A stretch of DNA of 36,161 bases. Origin: Candidatus Daviesbacteria bacterium (lineage in GTDB: Bacteria; Patescibacteriota; Microgenomatia; Daviesbacterales; UBA10151). The notes beneath the pieces were generated by a model. It saw only the letters and a program-made list of their open reading frames with translations. It was not told where the DNA came from and did not search any database. A program made the translations under genes and the position numbers. The stretch is from contig JAUSHL010000017.1 in assembly GCA_030648645.1 (NCBI GenBank), forward strand, positions 1 to 36,161, written 5' to 3'. This document shows positions 28,153 through 36,020 of this stretch, piece by piece (positions within the stretch are counted from its first letter, which is position 1; each line of letters starts with the position of its first letter).

Positions 28153-28710
28153 ATGGATATAGAAGGAATAGGAACAAACAATTCAACTGATCTTCTGGTA
28201 AAAGAACTCCTAGAGACTAACTGGAAGTATTGGATTAAAAGTCCTACTCCAATTGACCAAATAGGTGTGAGAGTTGGACAAATTCAAAATATTTTAATTC
28301 AGAGACCAGAACTGGAAGTTTGCAAATCTTTGGTTGGTAATTTGGAAATACAACGAACACTTGTTATACAAAACATATCAGGGAAAGTTTTTGAACAGAG
28401 TCCTCTAAAAATTAAAAACAAATTTGTACATGGTTTGCTCGAACGTATGGAATTAGTTGGTATTAGCGATAAACTTATGACGCAAGAAGAAGCAGTTTTA
28501 TTTTTAACATCTACTAACATTGTTGGCGATACTTTGCTAGAAGGTTTACTTAAAGGGCCATATAAACGGCCTCGTGGAGGATACTGTTTCCCGGCGTTTT
28601 CAAAAAAACGACTAAGAGTTATAATACCAAATAACCGGGCTGATAATCTTTACAGGCTTGGACCTAATCTTTATTCATATTTTTATAATTATTATGATGA
28701 TCTATATTAA
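28153..28710 (+). CDS. Hypothetical protein (~185 aa)
   Basis: A soluble protein from MDIEGIGTNNSTDLLVKELL to LYSYFYNYYDDLY. The first half is helical (VRVGQIQNILIQRPELEVCK), the middle has a predicted helix pair (NKFVHGLLERMELVGISDKL), and the end is Arg/Tyr-rich (KGPYKRPRGGYCFPAFSKKR), possibly nucleic-acid binding. The track ATG (28129) overlaps the TATAAT box at 28125-28130, so transcription would begin after it; the ATG at 28153 is preferred. It converges with the radical SAM gene, 12 bp apart. I cannot assign a family. Confidence 0.6.
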   Translation: MDIEGIGTNNSTDLLVKELLETNWKYWIKSPTPIDQIGVRVGQIQNILIQRPELEVCKSLVGNLEIQRTLVIQNISGKVFEQSPLKIKNKFVHGLLERMELVGISDKLMTQEEAVLFLTSTNIVGDTLLEGLLKGPYKRPRGGYCFPAFSKKRLRVIIPNNRADNLYRLGPNLYSYFYNYYDDLY

Positions 28711-28722
28711 ACAAAATTTTAA

Positions 28723-30132
28723 CTAAAATAATCCTCTAACTGATTTTAGAAAATATTCTATATCAAAAAGCAGATCATTCATTTTAATATCTCTTTTTAG
28801 CCTCCTGAAAGCATAAGATGGACGAAGATAAAATTCACGGTAACCCTTTTTGCGATAAGCAACAATTTGTTCCCATGCTAAATTAGGATGATCAAATAAT
28901 GGCTCATCAACCTGATGAAATTTATATTTTGACCAGTCAAAAGTTTTAATTCTGTTTGCATTTTTTAGTTCCCAAAAGTATGGTGTTCCCGGATGAGGAA
29001 TACAAATGGCAAATTTAGCTGTGGTAAGAGGTAAACTTTTGGCAAAATCAATGGTTTTCTGCATTGAATTAATGGTTTCTCCGGATAGCCCTAAGAGGAA
29101 AAAACCAAAAGTATCAATTCCTTCTTTTTCAGCTAATTTAACAGCTTTTCTTACCTCTGCCAAGGTTATTTTTTTGCTAATTTTATTTAAAACCCGTTGA
29201 TCACCACTTTCAATCCCAAACCCAATTTGCCAACAGCCGGCCTTTTTTGCCAATTTAAAAAATTCTGCATCGACAAAATTAACCCGGATACCATTCATCA
29301 AGGACCAAGGAAAAATCAATCTTCTTTTGATAATTTCCCGACAAATCTCTTTGGCTCTTTTAATATTTTGAGTGAAACTATCATCCATAATATGAATTTC
29401 CTGAAATCCACACTTTAACATGTACTCAATTTCATCGACTACTCTGTTGACATTCTTCATCCGGTACAAAGTGCCAAAAATAGATTTATTACAAAAATTA
29501 CACTGGTATGAACAACCTCTACTTGTTTCCAGATGTCCATTTGGATTCTTTCTGGCTGAGAGTCGGGAGTTGTTATATTTATTAAGATCAAATAAATGCC
29601 AGGCCGGATAAGTTAATTTGTTAATATCCTGAATTAATTCTCTTTTTTTAGTAAAGATAATTTTATGTGATTTTTTATCTCTGAAGGCAATACCCGGAAC
29701 ATTTTTTAATTCTTTGGCTGATAAAATATCAGGAATTGTTTTATCTCCTTCCCCTAAAGCTAAAATATCAAAACATTTTTCTTTAATAACTTCCTCCGGA
29801 AAAACAGTGATATGGACTCCTCCGACAATAGTCATGATTTTAGGATATTTTTCTTTGATTTTGGTCATTATTTCTTTGATAACAAGATAATCTGTGGTTT
29901 TTGCTGAAGCTCCAATGATATCCGGTTGAAATTTTTTAATAGTGGCAAACAAAGTTGTTTGGTAATTTGAATATAAATCTAAATCAATAATTTTTACTTC
30001 ATGTTGATCTACTAAATTTCCTGCTAAAAGAGCTAAAGTGTAATTTGGATAACTGGGAGCGCCTACTTCCACAATAGTTTTTGAATAGACATTTTTCCAG
30101 GTTGGTGGATTGAAGAAAAGAATTTTTGCCAT
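28723..30132 (-). CDS. B12-binding-domain radical SAM protein
   Basis: A 469-residue iron-sulfur enzyme. The N-terminal cobalamin-binding-like domain spans about residues 1-170 (YPNYTLALLAGNLVDQHEVK; KFQPDIIGASAKTTDYLVIK; VGGVHITVFPEEV), followed by the radical SAM core with ETSRGCSYQCNFCNKS (CxxxCxxC 4Fe-4S ligands), MDDSFTQN and FGIESGDQRVLNKISK. The domain order is that of the BchE/P-methylase group; the cobalamin-binding DxHxxG motif is not clear. Possible methylation or rearrangement of a lipid or sugar is unproven. The start is MAKILFFNPP (30132), directly after a TATAGC box from the promoter-bearing repeat copy 3. Confidence 0.9.
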   Translation of the reverse strand: MAKILFFNPPTWKNVYSKTIVEVGAPSYPNYTLALLAGNLVDQHEVKIIDLDLYSNYQTTLFATIKKFQPDIIGASAKTTDYLVIKEIMTKIKEKYPKIMTIVGGVHITVFPEEVIKEKCFDILALGEGDKTIPDILSAKELKNVPGIAFRDKKSHKIIFTKKRELIQDINKLTYPAWHLFDLNKYNNSRLSARKNPNGHLETSRGCSYQCNFCNKSIFGTLYRMKNVNRVVDEIEYMLKCGFQEIHIMDDSFTQNIKRAKEICREIIKRRLIFPWSLMNGIRVNFVDAEFFKLAKKAGCWQIGFGIESGDQRVLNKISKKITLAEVRKAVKLAEKEGIDTFGFFLLGLSGETINSMQKTIDFAKSLPLTTAKFAICIPHPGTPYFWELKNANRIKTFDWSKYKFHQVDEPLFDHPNLAWEQIVAYRKKGYREFYLRPSYAFRRLKRDIKMNDLLFDIEYFLKSVRGLF

Positions 30133-30138
30133 TTGTGC

Positions 30139-30234
30139 TATACCCAAAATACTCCAATCTGCAACTTATAATCAAAATTTTGGGTTCAAAATATTTAATG
30201 AGTCCGCCATTGGTGGACGAGTTAAATTAGTTTA
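30139..30234 (-). repeat. Promoter-bearing interspersed repeat, copy 3
   Basis: The reverse complement reads AACTAATTTAACTCGTCCACC, then TTTGAACCCAAAATTTTG and TTGGAGTATTTTGGGTATA, ending 7 nt before the radical SAM ATG. It forms a ~95-bp inverted repeat with 25536-25632. Confidence 0.8.
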
Positions 30235-30316
30235 TCTTTGATCAAGTGATGTTAATCTATTTGATGCTTGTTTTCAAGATGAAATTCAGGGTTAGACCAT
30301 TTGATGAAGATAATAT

Positions 30317-30343
30317 ATTAGACGCACATGTCAAGTGCGTCCT
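30317..30343. repeat. TTAGACGCAC palindromic repeat, copy 2
   Basis: TTAGACGCACATGTCAAGTGCGTCCTA; one arm differs by an A-A mismatch from the perfect copy at 28065. Confidence 0.75.
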
Positions 30344-30430
30344 ATGGAAATTAAATAACTAGAACGGTTCAATGTAGAATTATGAGTTGATTTCTAAGTA
30401 AGAACAGTTGATAATAACATAGGAGTTAGT

Positions 30431-31024
30431 ATGGTACATTTAATGTCAATATTTCATATAAGCAAATTTCCTTTTAACAGGGCTTTACGGATTTTATTAA
30501 TATCTAATGCCATGGTCTTGATTGCCGGTGCAATGCTTGGGCCCATCTATGCATTATTTGTTGAACAAACAGGAGGAGATTTGTTGGATGCGAGTTTAGC
30601 TGGAAGTGTTTTTGCATTTGCTGCAGGAATTACGGTTTTATTGTCCGGAAAATATGCTGATAAAATAAAACAAAAAAATATAATTGTAATAATCGGGTAT
30701 ATTATTATGGGAATTGGGTTTTTGTTGTACACAATGGTTAATTCCATGCAGACTCTTTTACTTGTGCAGATTGTGATTGGTTTTGGTGGAGCTATTTATA
30801 ATCCCTCTTTTGATGCTCTCTATTCTGAAAGTCTTGATCAAGGTAAAAATGCAACTGAATGGGGAGCTTGGGAGGCAATAAATTATTTTTCAATTGCAGT
30901 TGGAGCAATCATAGGCGGTTTTATAGTTACTAATTTTGGCTTTACACCATTATTTGTAGTTATGTCGCTACTCTGCTTCTTAAGTGCATTATATCTTTAT
31001 AAAATTCCTAAAAAAATCCTTTAA
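30431..31024 (+). CDS. Half-size MFS-type transporter (six membrane helices)
   Basis: A 197-residue integral membrane protein with six hydrophobic segments. After helix 2 comes GKYADKIKQKNIIVIIGYII, the MFS motif A loop (GxxADxxxRR/K) between helices 2 and 3, and QIVIGFGGAIYNPSFDALYS resembles motif C/helix 5. Full MFS carriers have twelve helices, so this is one half and would need to dimerise or is a shortened family common in CPR genomes. The frame ends normally (LYLYKIPKKIL) with no second half downstream. AGGAG sits 5 nt before the ATG, one of the few Shine-Dalgarno sites in the window. The substrate is unknown. Confidence 0.82.
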   Translation: MVHLMSIFHISKFPFNRALRILLISNAMVLIAGAMLGPIYALFVEQTGGDLLDASLAGSVFAFAAGITVLLSGKYADKIKQKNIIVIIGYIIMGIGFLLYTMVNSMQTLLLVQIVIGFGGAIYNPSFDALYSESLDQGKNATEWGAWEAINYFSIAVGAIIGGFIVTNFGFTPLFVVMSLLCFLSALYLYKIPKKIL

Positions 31025-31059
31025 GGTTCATTATCTGAATTACAAACTTTTACAAGATA

Positions 31060-31086
31060 TTAGACGCACATGTCAAGTGCATCCTA
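31060..31086. repeat. TTAGACGCAC palindromic repeat, copy 3
   Basis: TTAGACGCACATGTCAAGTGCATCCTA; more degenerate than copies 1 and 2. Confidence 0.7.
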
Positions 31087-31146
31087 CATGTTACACGAAA
31101 TCTAAAAAGATACACATAAACGAAGTCTCAGATGATACAAAATTCT

Positions 31147-31246
31147 GTCATTGTGAGGAGTCCGCCAGCTGGCGGACGACGAAGCAATCTTATCTATTTA
31201 AGAGATTGCCACGCTCTCCGCCAGCTGGCGGACTCCTCGCAATGAC
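31147..31246. repeat. Palindromic element with nested GTCCGCCAGCTGGCGGAC
   Basis: GTCATTGTGAGGAG...GACGAAGCAATCT...AGATTGCCACG...CCTCGCAATGAC is the family also found inside dinB (20174-20254). Each arm contains the same small palindrome (TCCGCCAGCTGGCGGA), so two inserts sit in one element. Confidence 0.85.
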
Positions 31247-31361
31247 AAAGAGTAGTTAATTAAAGGACACAAAAAATGTTTGAGATTGTTTCAGTTCAGA
31301 TTTCGCAAAACTATATCAATTGAGATTTCGCATTACACTACACAAGATATATGCAGAATAA

Positions 31362-31725
31362 TTAATTCACAAGAGCTAATTCTGGAGGAGGGTTGATCGC
31401 TAATTCATCTTCAAATGTGTCTAATCTTCTAACTAACTTTTTAATCTCTCTTTAGGTTAATTCCCCGACGTTTGCTTCGTTGTCATCCCGGACTTGCCCG
31501 CCCTGAGCGAGGCCGAAGGGATCCGTGATCCACTGGATTCCCGCTTTCGCTCGCCTCGCTGAAGCTATGGCGAAGCGGGCAGGAATGACAGATACCCCGT
31601 CAGCTTGCTGCGGGGTAGTTCATTATTATCTCCATTTACCTGAGACATTTCCTTGTAAACTCCAATTTCCTGCTCAATAGTCATCAATGATGCTGTGTTT
31701 GCATCTAATCTATCATTGACCATCT
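31362..31725 (-). pseudogene. Broken paralogue of the 23.5-kb coiled-coil protein
   Basis: 31362-31454 matches the C-terminal codons of the gene at 23451 (ATTCTGGAGGAGGGTTGAT, GCTAATTC.TCTTCA). 31455-31620 is an insertion made of a palindromic element (31482-31589) plus a CCCCGTCAG...CTGCGGGG hairpin. 31621-31725 matches the middle of the gene (TTATTATCTCCATTTACCTG, then CAATTTCCTG.TCAATAGTCAT). The remaining 5' half is missing: homology ends where the methyltransferase coding region begins, so the two genes share 31705-31725. No intact frame crosses the insert. Confidence 0.8.
31482..31589. repeat. Palindromic element interrupting the coiled-coil pseudogene
   Basis: GTCATCCCGGACTTGCCCGC...GATTCCCGCTTTCGC...GGCAGGAATGAC, the same ends as 3506 and 19568. 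Inner arms CTCGCCTCGCTGAAGC are GC-rich compared with the surroundings. Confidence 0.8.
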
Positions 31726-32586
31726 AGCAAAGATGCCTGTAGAAAGTAATCTGCCATCATTATTCTCTTGCAAAGCCAATTCCCCACTTTCAATTTTTCC
31801 ATCAAGATTTAAATCCTGTAACATATTTTCTAACATGATTGCAGAAGAAGAAATGGCATAAGCATTAATAATTATAAATAAAGGTTTATCAGATAAAATC
31901 TGTTGGCAGTTTTCTAAAAGCTTTGGAAAATCCTTATTAAAATCCCAAATTTCCCCGTCCGGTCCGTGTCCATAAATTGGCGGATCCATAATAATTCCAT
32001 CATATTTAATTCCCCTTTTAATTTCCCTCGCTGTAAATTTTATGGCATCATCCAGGATCCATCTTATAGAATCCTCAGGCAATCCTGATAATTGCTGATT
32101 TTCCTTTGCCCAGCCTATGGCCGGTCTGGAGGCATCCAGATGAGTCACTTTTGTGCCGGATTTAGCACAGGCTATTGAAGCCAAACCTGTATAAGCAAAT
32201 AAATTCAGGATAGAGGGATTGCTTCTCCGGCTTTCGCCGGATCGCAATGACATTGATGATTTTGCAATGACAGAGGAAATAAAATCCCATTGGGAGGCTT
32301 GTTCCGGGAAGATTCCTGTGTGTTTAAAAGGAGAAAGTTTAACCCAAAATTTTAAACCCTTATATTCCATTATCCATTTATCAGGCATCTTCGATTTTAC
32401 TTTCCACTTATCATTTTCGAAAATAGCACTTGCTTTTTCCCAATCTGATTTTGGCAGTTTTGGTTTCCATAAAATTTGAGGATCAGGTCTTTTTAAAATA
32501 TATTTACCAAATCTTTCCAACCTAAATCCATCTCCTGTATCCAAAAGCTCATAATCTGCCCAATTAGGTGTTGTTAAAATAATCAT
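31705..32586 (-). CDS. RlmI/RlmK-like class I SAM-dependent methyltransferase with repeat insertion
   Basis: A protein of about 293 residues resembling 23S rRNA methyltransferases of the RlmI/RlmK(L) group. The N-terminal beta part (MIILTTPNWADYELLDTGDG) leads to the Rossmann core: LNLFAYTGLASIACAKSG (motif I), VTHLDASRPAIGWAKEN (motif II), WILDDAIKF and IIMDPPIYGHGPDGE (motif IV). Between FISSVI and ILNLFAYTG lies AKSSMSLRSGESRRSNPS, the translation of a palindromic element (around 32216-32251), so motif I begins right after an insertion. The start at 32586 (M7) avoids a poor leader. The last codons (WSMID) are shared with the coiled-coil pseudogene, so the native C-terminus may have been replaced. 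Confidence 0.87.
   Translation of the reverse strand: MIILTTPNWADYELLDTGDGFRLERFGKYILKRPDPQILWKPKLPKSDWEKASAIFENDKWKVKSKMPDKWIMEYKGLKFWVKLSPFKHTGIFPEQASQWDFISSVIAKSSMSLRSGESRRSNPSILNLFAYTGLASIACAKSGTKVTHLDASRPAIGWAKENQQLSGLPEDSIRWILDDAIKFTAREIKRGIKYDGIIMDPPIYGHGPDGEIWDFNKDFPKLLENCQQILSDKPLFIIINAYAISSSAIMLENMLQDLNLDGKIESGELALQENNDGRLLSTGIFARWSMID
32216..32271 (-). repeat. Palindromic element inside the methyltransferase gene
   Basis: GGATTGCTTCTCCGGCTTTCGCCGGATCGCAATGAC plus a partial second terminus (TTTGCAATGAC). It is translated in frame just before SAM motif I. Confidence 0.8.
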
Positions 32587-32655
32587 ATTATAAAAGTATA
32601 CCAAATTATAGATCTACTTGAATTACTCGGAGATTTATGGCACCGTAAAAGTAGT

Positions 32656-33171
32656 ATGAAAAGATGTTGTAAGGGTTTTACTCTTATTGAACTTTTAATA
32701 GTTATTGCTATTATTGCCATTATTTCTGCAATTGCTATAGTTGTTTTCAATCCTGTGGAAATTCAAAGAAAAGCCAGAGATGCTGTCAGACTAATTGACC
32801 TATCCACTTTATCTCAAGCAATAAATATTGCCAGTCAGGATGCTATGATATCTGGATTATCAAATCTTTGCTATCAAACTCAAGTTCCTTGTCAGGGTAG
32901 TTCTTTCCCCTTCAATACAGATATTCTAAAAAATGACGGCAGTGGTTGGGTAAAAGTTAATTTTATATTAAGAAAAGGTGCTAAAGTATCTTTTTTGCCA
33001 TCTGATCCTCTCAATAATCAGGATAATAATTTTTCCTTTTTTAGCAATGGTGAGGATTGGGAAATTAATACTCATCTAGAGTCTGATAAGTTTAAGTATT
33101 TAATGATCAATGATGGTGGAGATAATCCTTATCTTTATGAAATAGGAACAGATTTAAATTTAGTTCATTAA
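32656..33171 (+). CDS. Type IV pilin-like prepilin
   Basis: A 171-residue class III signal-peptide protein. The short basic leader MKRCCKG precedes the prepilin peptidase site G|FTLIELLIVIAIIAIISAIA with the conserved Glu at position 5 of the mature protein and a membrane helix that packs into the pilus core. VVFNPVEIQRKARDAVRLID is the typical helix end of pseudopilins. The C-terminal globular part has two Cys (CYQTQVPC) that may form a disulfide. It could be a major or minor pilin, or a competence pseudopilin; no assembly ATPase or peptidase is nearby. It overlaps the CapA gene end by 12 bp (convergent). Confidence 0.92.
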   Translation: MKRCCKGFTLIELLIVIAIIAIISAIAIVVFNPVEIQRKARDAVRLIDLSTLSQAINIASQDAMISGLSNLCYQTQVPCQGSSFPFNTDILKNDGSGWVKVNFILRKGAKVSFLPSDPLNNQDNNFSFFSNGEDWEINTHLESDKFKYLMINDGGDNPYLYEIGTDLNLVH

Positions 33172-34215
33172 TTTTAAGCTTTCCAGTTTCATCTCATCAA
33201 GAATTTGTAGCTTTGCTTGTCCTTCCAAAAAATAAGGCTGACCATAATTTTCAATTTTTACCGGTAAAAATTCAACATCGATTAATTTATCATCATAGAA
33301 AGTGTATTTACCAACTACTCCCTCTTTTGTTTTTTCTGACCACATCTGATCAAAAATAAAATTTCCATGAGCATAAGTAATCAATTTATCATGATAAATT
33401 TCTACAGGCTGGATCCAATGAGGGTGATTGCCAATTATCAAATCAACTCCGCAATCAATAGCTTTGTGAGCTAAATTCTTTTGAAATTCATCCGGCTGAG
33501 CTTGATATTCTGTTCCCCAGTGAAAAGCCACTATTATTATCTGAGCCTTATTTTTTACCTCTTTTATATCCTGACAGACTTTTTCCTCATTTATTTTTTC
33601 CAAAGCATTGTATCCTAAAAAACCAAACTTTAATCCTCTAATATTCTGATAAACAGGTCCATTAATTCCTGCAGGTAAAATATTTGTCTGATTTAAAAGA
33701 TCTACAGCTTCGGTTATACCCTGTTGTCCATAATTGCCACTGTGATTATTGGCTAAGTTAGCTACATCAACACCTGCAAATTTCAATCCTGCAATATTTC
33801 TTTTGTCTCCACAAAATATCATTCCTTCCTGAGTTAATGGACAATTAGTAATTAGGGGAGATTCTAAATTTATTAAAGTAATATCTGCATTTTTTATAAT
33901 ATTTCCTGTTTTTTCCCAAACCCAATTAAAATTATTTCTGGTCACAGCTTGATAATTTACCGATCTGGCAGGAATTACATCTCCTGTAGCAATTAAAGTC
34001 CTGATCTTTTTTGGATCAGCTGTTTTAGGTAATTGGTGGTTTGCAGAAAATATCTGTTCCAGAGTGATAGTCTTGGGTTCAAATTGGACATAATTTGTTT
34101 TGGTAAGAAATGGACTAATCAATTTAGTAGTGGAAGATGATAAATTATTTTCCCAACTTGTCCAAATCAGAATTATCAGCAATAACCCAAAAATCAGCAA
34201 TAGAAATTTAAACAT
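33160..34215 (-). CDS. CapA-family (PGA_cap) metallophosphatase-like protein, membrane-anchored
   Basis: A 351-residue protein with an N-terminal membrane helix (FLLLIFGLLLIILIWTSW) and an external CapA domain. The motifs are TLIATGDVIPARSVN (first metal loop), INLESPL, VANLANNHSGNYG (NNH), IVAFHWGTEY (HWG) and IGNHPHWIQPVE with AHGNFIFDQ. The fold is a calcineurin-like phosphoesterase; CapA proteins take part in poly-gamma-glutamate or capsule anchoring, but many bacterial members have no known substrate. It is divergent from the PAP2 gene with 23 bp between starts, sharing a promoter region. Confidence 0.93.
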   Translation of the reverse strand: MFKFLLLIFGLLLIILIWTSWENNLSSSTTKLISPFLTKTNYVQFEPKTITLEQIFSANHQLPKTADPKKIRTLIATGDVIPARSVNYQAVTRNNFNWVWEKTGNIIKNADITLINLESPLITNCPLTQEGMIFCGDKRNIAGLKFAGVDVANLANNHSGNYGQQGITEAVDLLNQTNILPAGINGPVYQNIRGLKFGFLGYNALEKINEEKVCQDIKEVKNKAQIIIVAFHWGTEYQAQPDEFQKNLAHKAIDCGVDLIIGNHPHWIQPVEIYHDKLITYAHGNFIFDQMWSEKTKEGVVGKYTFYDDKLIDVEFLPVKIENYGQPYFLEGQAKLQILDEMKLESLKLMN

Positions 34216-34226
34216 TGTCTATATGA

Positions 34227-34232
34227 TACAAT
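34227..34232 (+). promoter_or_regulatory. -10 box of a leaderless promoter
   Basis: TACAAT ends 6 nt before the GTG at 34239. The -35 is weak (AAATTT at 17 bp). Confidence 0.5.
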
Positions 34233-34238
34233 AAATGT

Positions 34239-34907
34239 GTGGTGTCTAAAAAGTTATTTATATTTTTGTCCATAGTCTTATTTTTATCTTTTGTATTTTT
34301 TTCATATCTTGTAGCTAAAGAGGCATTTACTCAGTTTGATTTTGATACCACTGTGAAATTTCAGGATCATTTTTCAAGAAAATGGGATTTGCCATTTTCT
34401 GTTCTGTCTGTTGTTGGATCAGTTGAAGTTACCGGCATAATTTGGCTTTGTTTAATAATTTTTACTTTAATAAAGCGTTACTGGATGGCTTTTATTGCTT
34501 TATCCTTATTCTGGGTAGGAATGATGGTTGAAGTTTTTGGGAAAGTTTTTGTTTATCATCCCGGTCCTCCATTTTTATTTTATCGTGGAGTAATTAAATT
34601 TGAATTTCCCAGTAGTTATGCTCATACTGCTTATTCTTATCCTTCCGGTCATCTAACCAGAACCAGTTTTTTAGTAGCTTTTATCTTAGTTTTTATTTAT
34701 TTAAAAATCCCTAAAAAATTTGGCTTTTTACCGGTTTTGGGATTAGTCTTGTTTTTGGTTTTAATGATGATCTCCCGAATTTATTTAGGAGAACATTGGT
34801 TTAGTGATGTAATAGGAGGAACATTACTCGGTAGCTCTTTTGGTATTTTCTCAGCAGCAGTTATACCTTTAAAGAATAAATTAAAAATTAACTCTTCTAA
34901 TTCCTGA
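34239..34907 (+). CDS. PAP2-family membrane phosphatase
   Basis: A 222-residue integral membrane phosphatase with five to six helices. The phosphatase signature is complete: KVFVYHPGPP (variant of KxxxxxxRP), YPSGHLTRTSF (PSGH) and SRIYLGEHWFSDVIGG (SRxxxxxHxxxD). Such enzymes act on phosphatidic acid, undecaprenyl pyrophosphate or related lipid phosphates at the outer face of the membrane, which would help recycle the lipid carrier for the glycans made by nearby enzymes. Motif 1 has Gly-Pro-Pro where Arg-Pro is usual, so one phosphate contact may differ. Start is GTG. Confidence 0.92.
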   Translation: MVSKKLFIFLSIVLFLSFVFFSYLVAKEAFTQFDFDTTVKFQDHFSRKWDLPFSVLSVVGSVEVTGIIWLCLIIFTLIKRYWMAFIALSLFWVGMMVEVFGKVFVYHPGPPFLFYRGVIKFEFPSSYAHTAYSYPSGHLTRTSFLVAFILVFIYLKIPKKFGFLPVLGLVLFLVLMMISRIYLGEHWFSDVIGGTLLGSSFGIFSAAVIPLKNKLKINSSNS

Positions 34908-34936
34908 TAGGATGTGAGAAACTATCGAATACTGTT

Positions 34937-35986
34937 ATGGCATTTACAGAAAAAGAAATAAAAATTGCAGTAGGTGGTGGCGGATCCGGACCTTTACCTA
35001 TTGAAAATGAATTATTGAATGTTACACCGAACGTTTGGGGAATTACTCCTATTCATGATAGTGGAGGACATTCAGGGGATATTAGATCATTAGAACTGGG
35101 TATTTTACCACCAGGCGATGCGACTAATAGAATGGGAATACGAATTAGGAATAATCCAGAACTGCGTAAGCTTTTCACATTTCGTTGGAAATTACCAGAT
35201 AATAACCATTTGAACGGACATCGTCCAAGTAATGATTTATTGGCAGGAGCTCAAATGATTGCCGGTAGTCATTCTGAGGCTATTAAATTACTTGAAAACG
35301 CATTTTCTGCCCATTATATTGGCAGAATATTTCCTGCTAGTGATGATGATGTTCATTTAAGAGCTATCTTGGAAGATGGATCTTTTATTGATGGTGAACA
35401 TAAAATTGATAAAAGAACTAATTGTGAACCACCTATTAAAGACATAGTTTTTATAGACAATAAAGGCGAGATTTGTGTACCAAATCCTAATCCTGAAGCA
35501 ATAGAAGCTATTTCCATGGCAGATATTTTTGTAATTCCACCAAGTAGTTGGCGAACTTCTAATCAACCACAACTACGAACTATCCGTTCGGCAATAGTGA
35601 ACAATAAAATTCCTGTAGTATGTTTTTGTAATGCTGTCACTAATTATTCTGAAACTCATGGTTTTTCTGCATCTGACTTTGCCAGAGGTGTTTATTCAGA
35701 ATTAGGAGTAATGATAGATTATTTTTTTGTTAACATGCCAAATCATAAAATTCCTGAAACATATGATGAAGAAAAGTCCTATCCAGTTACACCGGATGGT
35801 GAAAATTGTTGTCAATTTGCTAAACATGTTTATGGTTTACCCTTAACCACTATACGTCAAATTAATGAAAAACCAACAATCAGGCATGATGGGAAAATTA
35901 CAACTTCTCTAATTATGGCAATTGCCCAAAATAAGAATTTAGAATCAGCCTTTGCAGAGCATAATATAATTCCAGTTCGTTGGTAA
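34937..35986 (+). CDS. YvcK/CofD-family (UPF0052) protein
   Basis: A 349-residue cytosolic protein of the CofD-like superfamily, which includes 2-phospho-L-lactate transferase and the Bacillus morphogenesis/gluconeogenesis factor YvcK. The nucleotide-sugar binding start is KIAVGGGGSGPLPIENELL (glycine-rich), then ITPIHDSGGHSGDIRSLELG with the conserved Asp-Ser-Gly, LNGHRPSNDLLAG (the GHxxGN-type motif with Pro-Ser), DIFVIPPSSWRTSNQPQL (compare the family's PGSLxTS) and NAVTNYSETHGFSASDFARG. YvcK binds UDP-GlcNAc and links central carbon flux to cell-wall synthesis; that role is an inference. It is followed by two tRNAs. Confidence 0.87.
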   Translation: MAFTEKEIKIAVGGGGSGPLPIENELLNVTPNVWGITPIHDSGGHSGDIRSLELGILPPGDATNRMGIRIRNNPELRKLFTFRWKLPDNNHLNGHRPSNDLLAGAQMIAGSHSEAIKLLENAFSAHYIGRIFPASDDDVHLRAILEDGSFIDGEHKIDKRTNCEPPIKDIVFIDNKGEICVPNPNPEAIEAISMADIFVIPPSSWRTSNQPQLRTIRSAIVNNKIPVVCFCNAVTNYSETHGFSASDFARGVYSELGVMIDYFFVNMPNHKIPETYDEEKSYPVTPDGENCCQFAKHVYGLPLTTIRQINEKPTIRHDGKITTSLIMAIAQNKNLESAFAEHNIIPVRW

Positions 35987-36020
35987 ATTACTCTATAAAT
36001 TGGTAGAATATGAATGGTAA

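Larger units (their letters stand above)
31025..31361. other. Gene-free repeat cluster
   Basis: This holds TTAGACGCAC copy 3 (31060-31086) and the 100-bp palindromic element 31147-31246. From 31290 to 31335 the phrase GATTTCGCA occurs twice. The 30984-31259 ORF is a translation of these repeats and not a gene. Confidence 0.7.

Noticed and set aside
30984-31259. 91-aa ORF
   Set aside because: The sequence (CHCEESASWRTTKQS, LLAMTKSS) is a translation of palindromic repeats and overlaps the MFS end.
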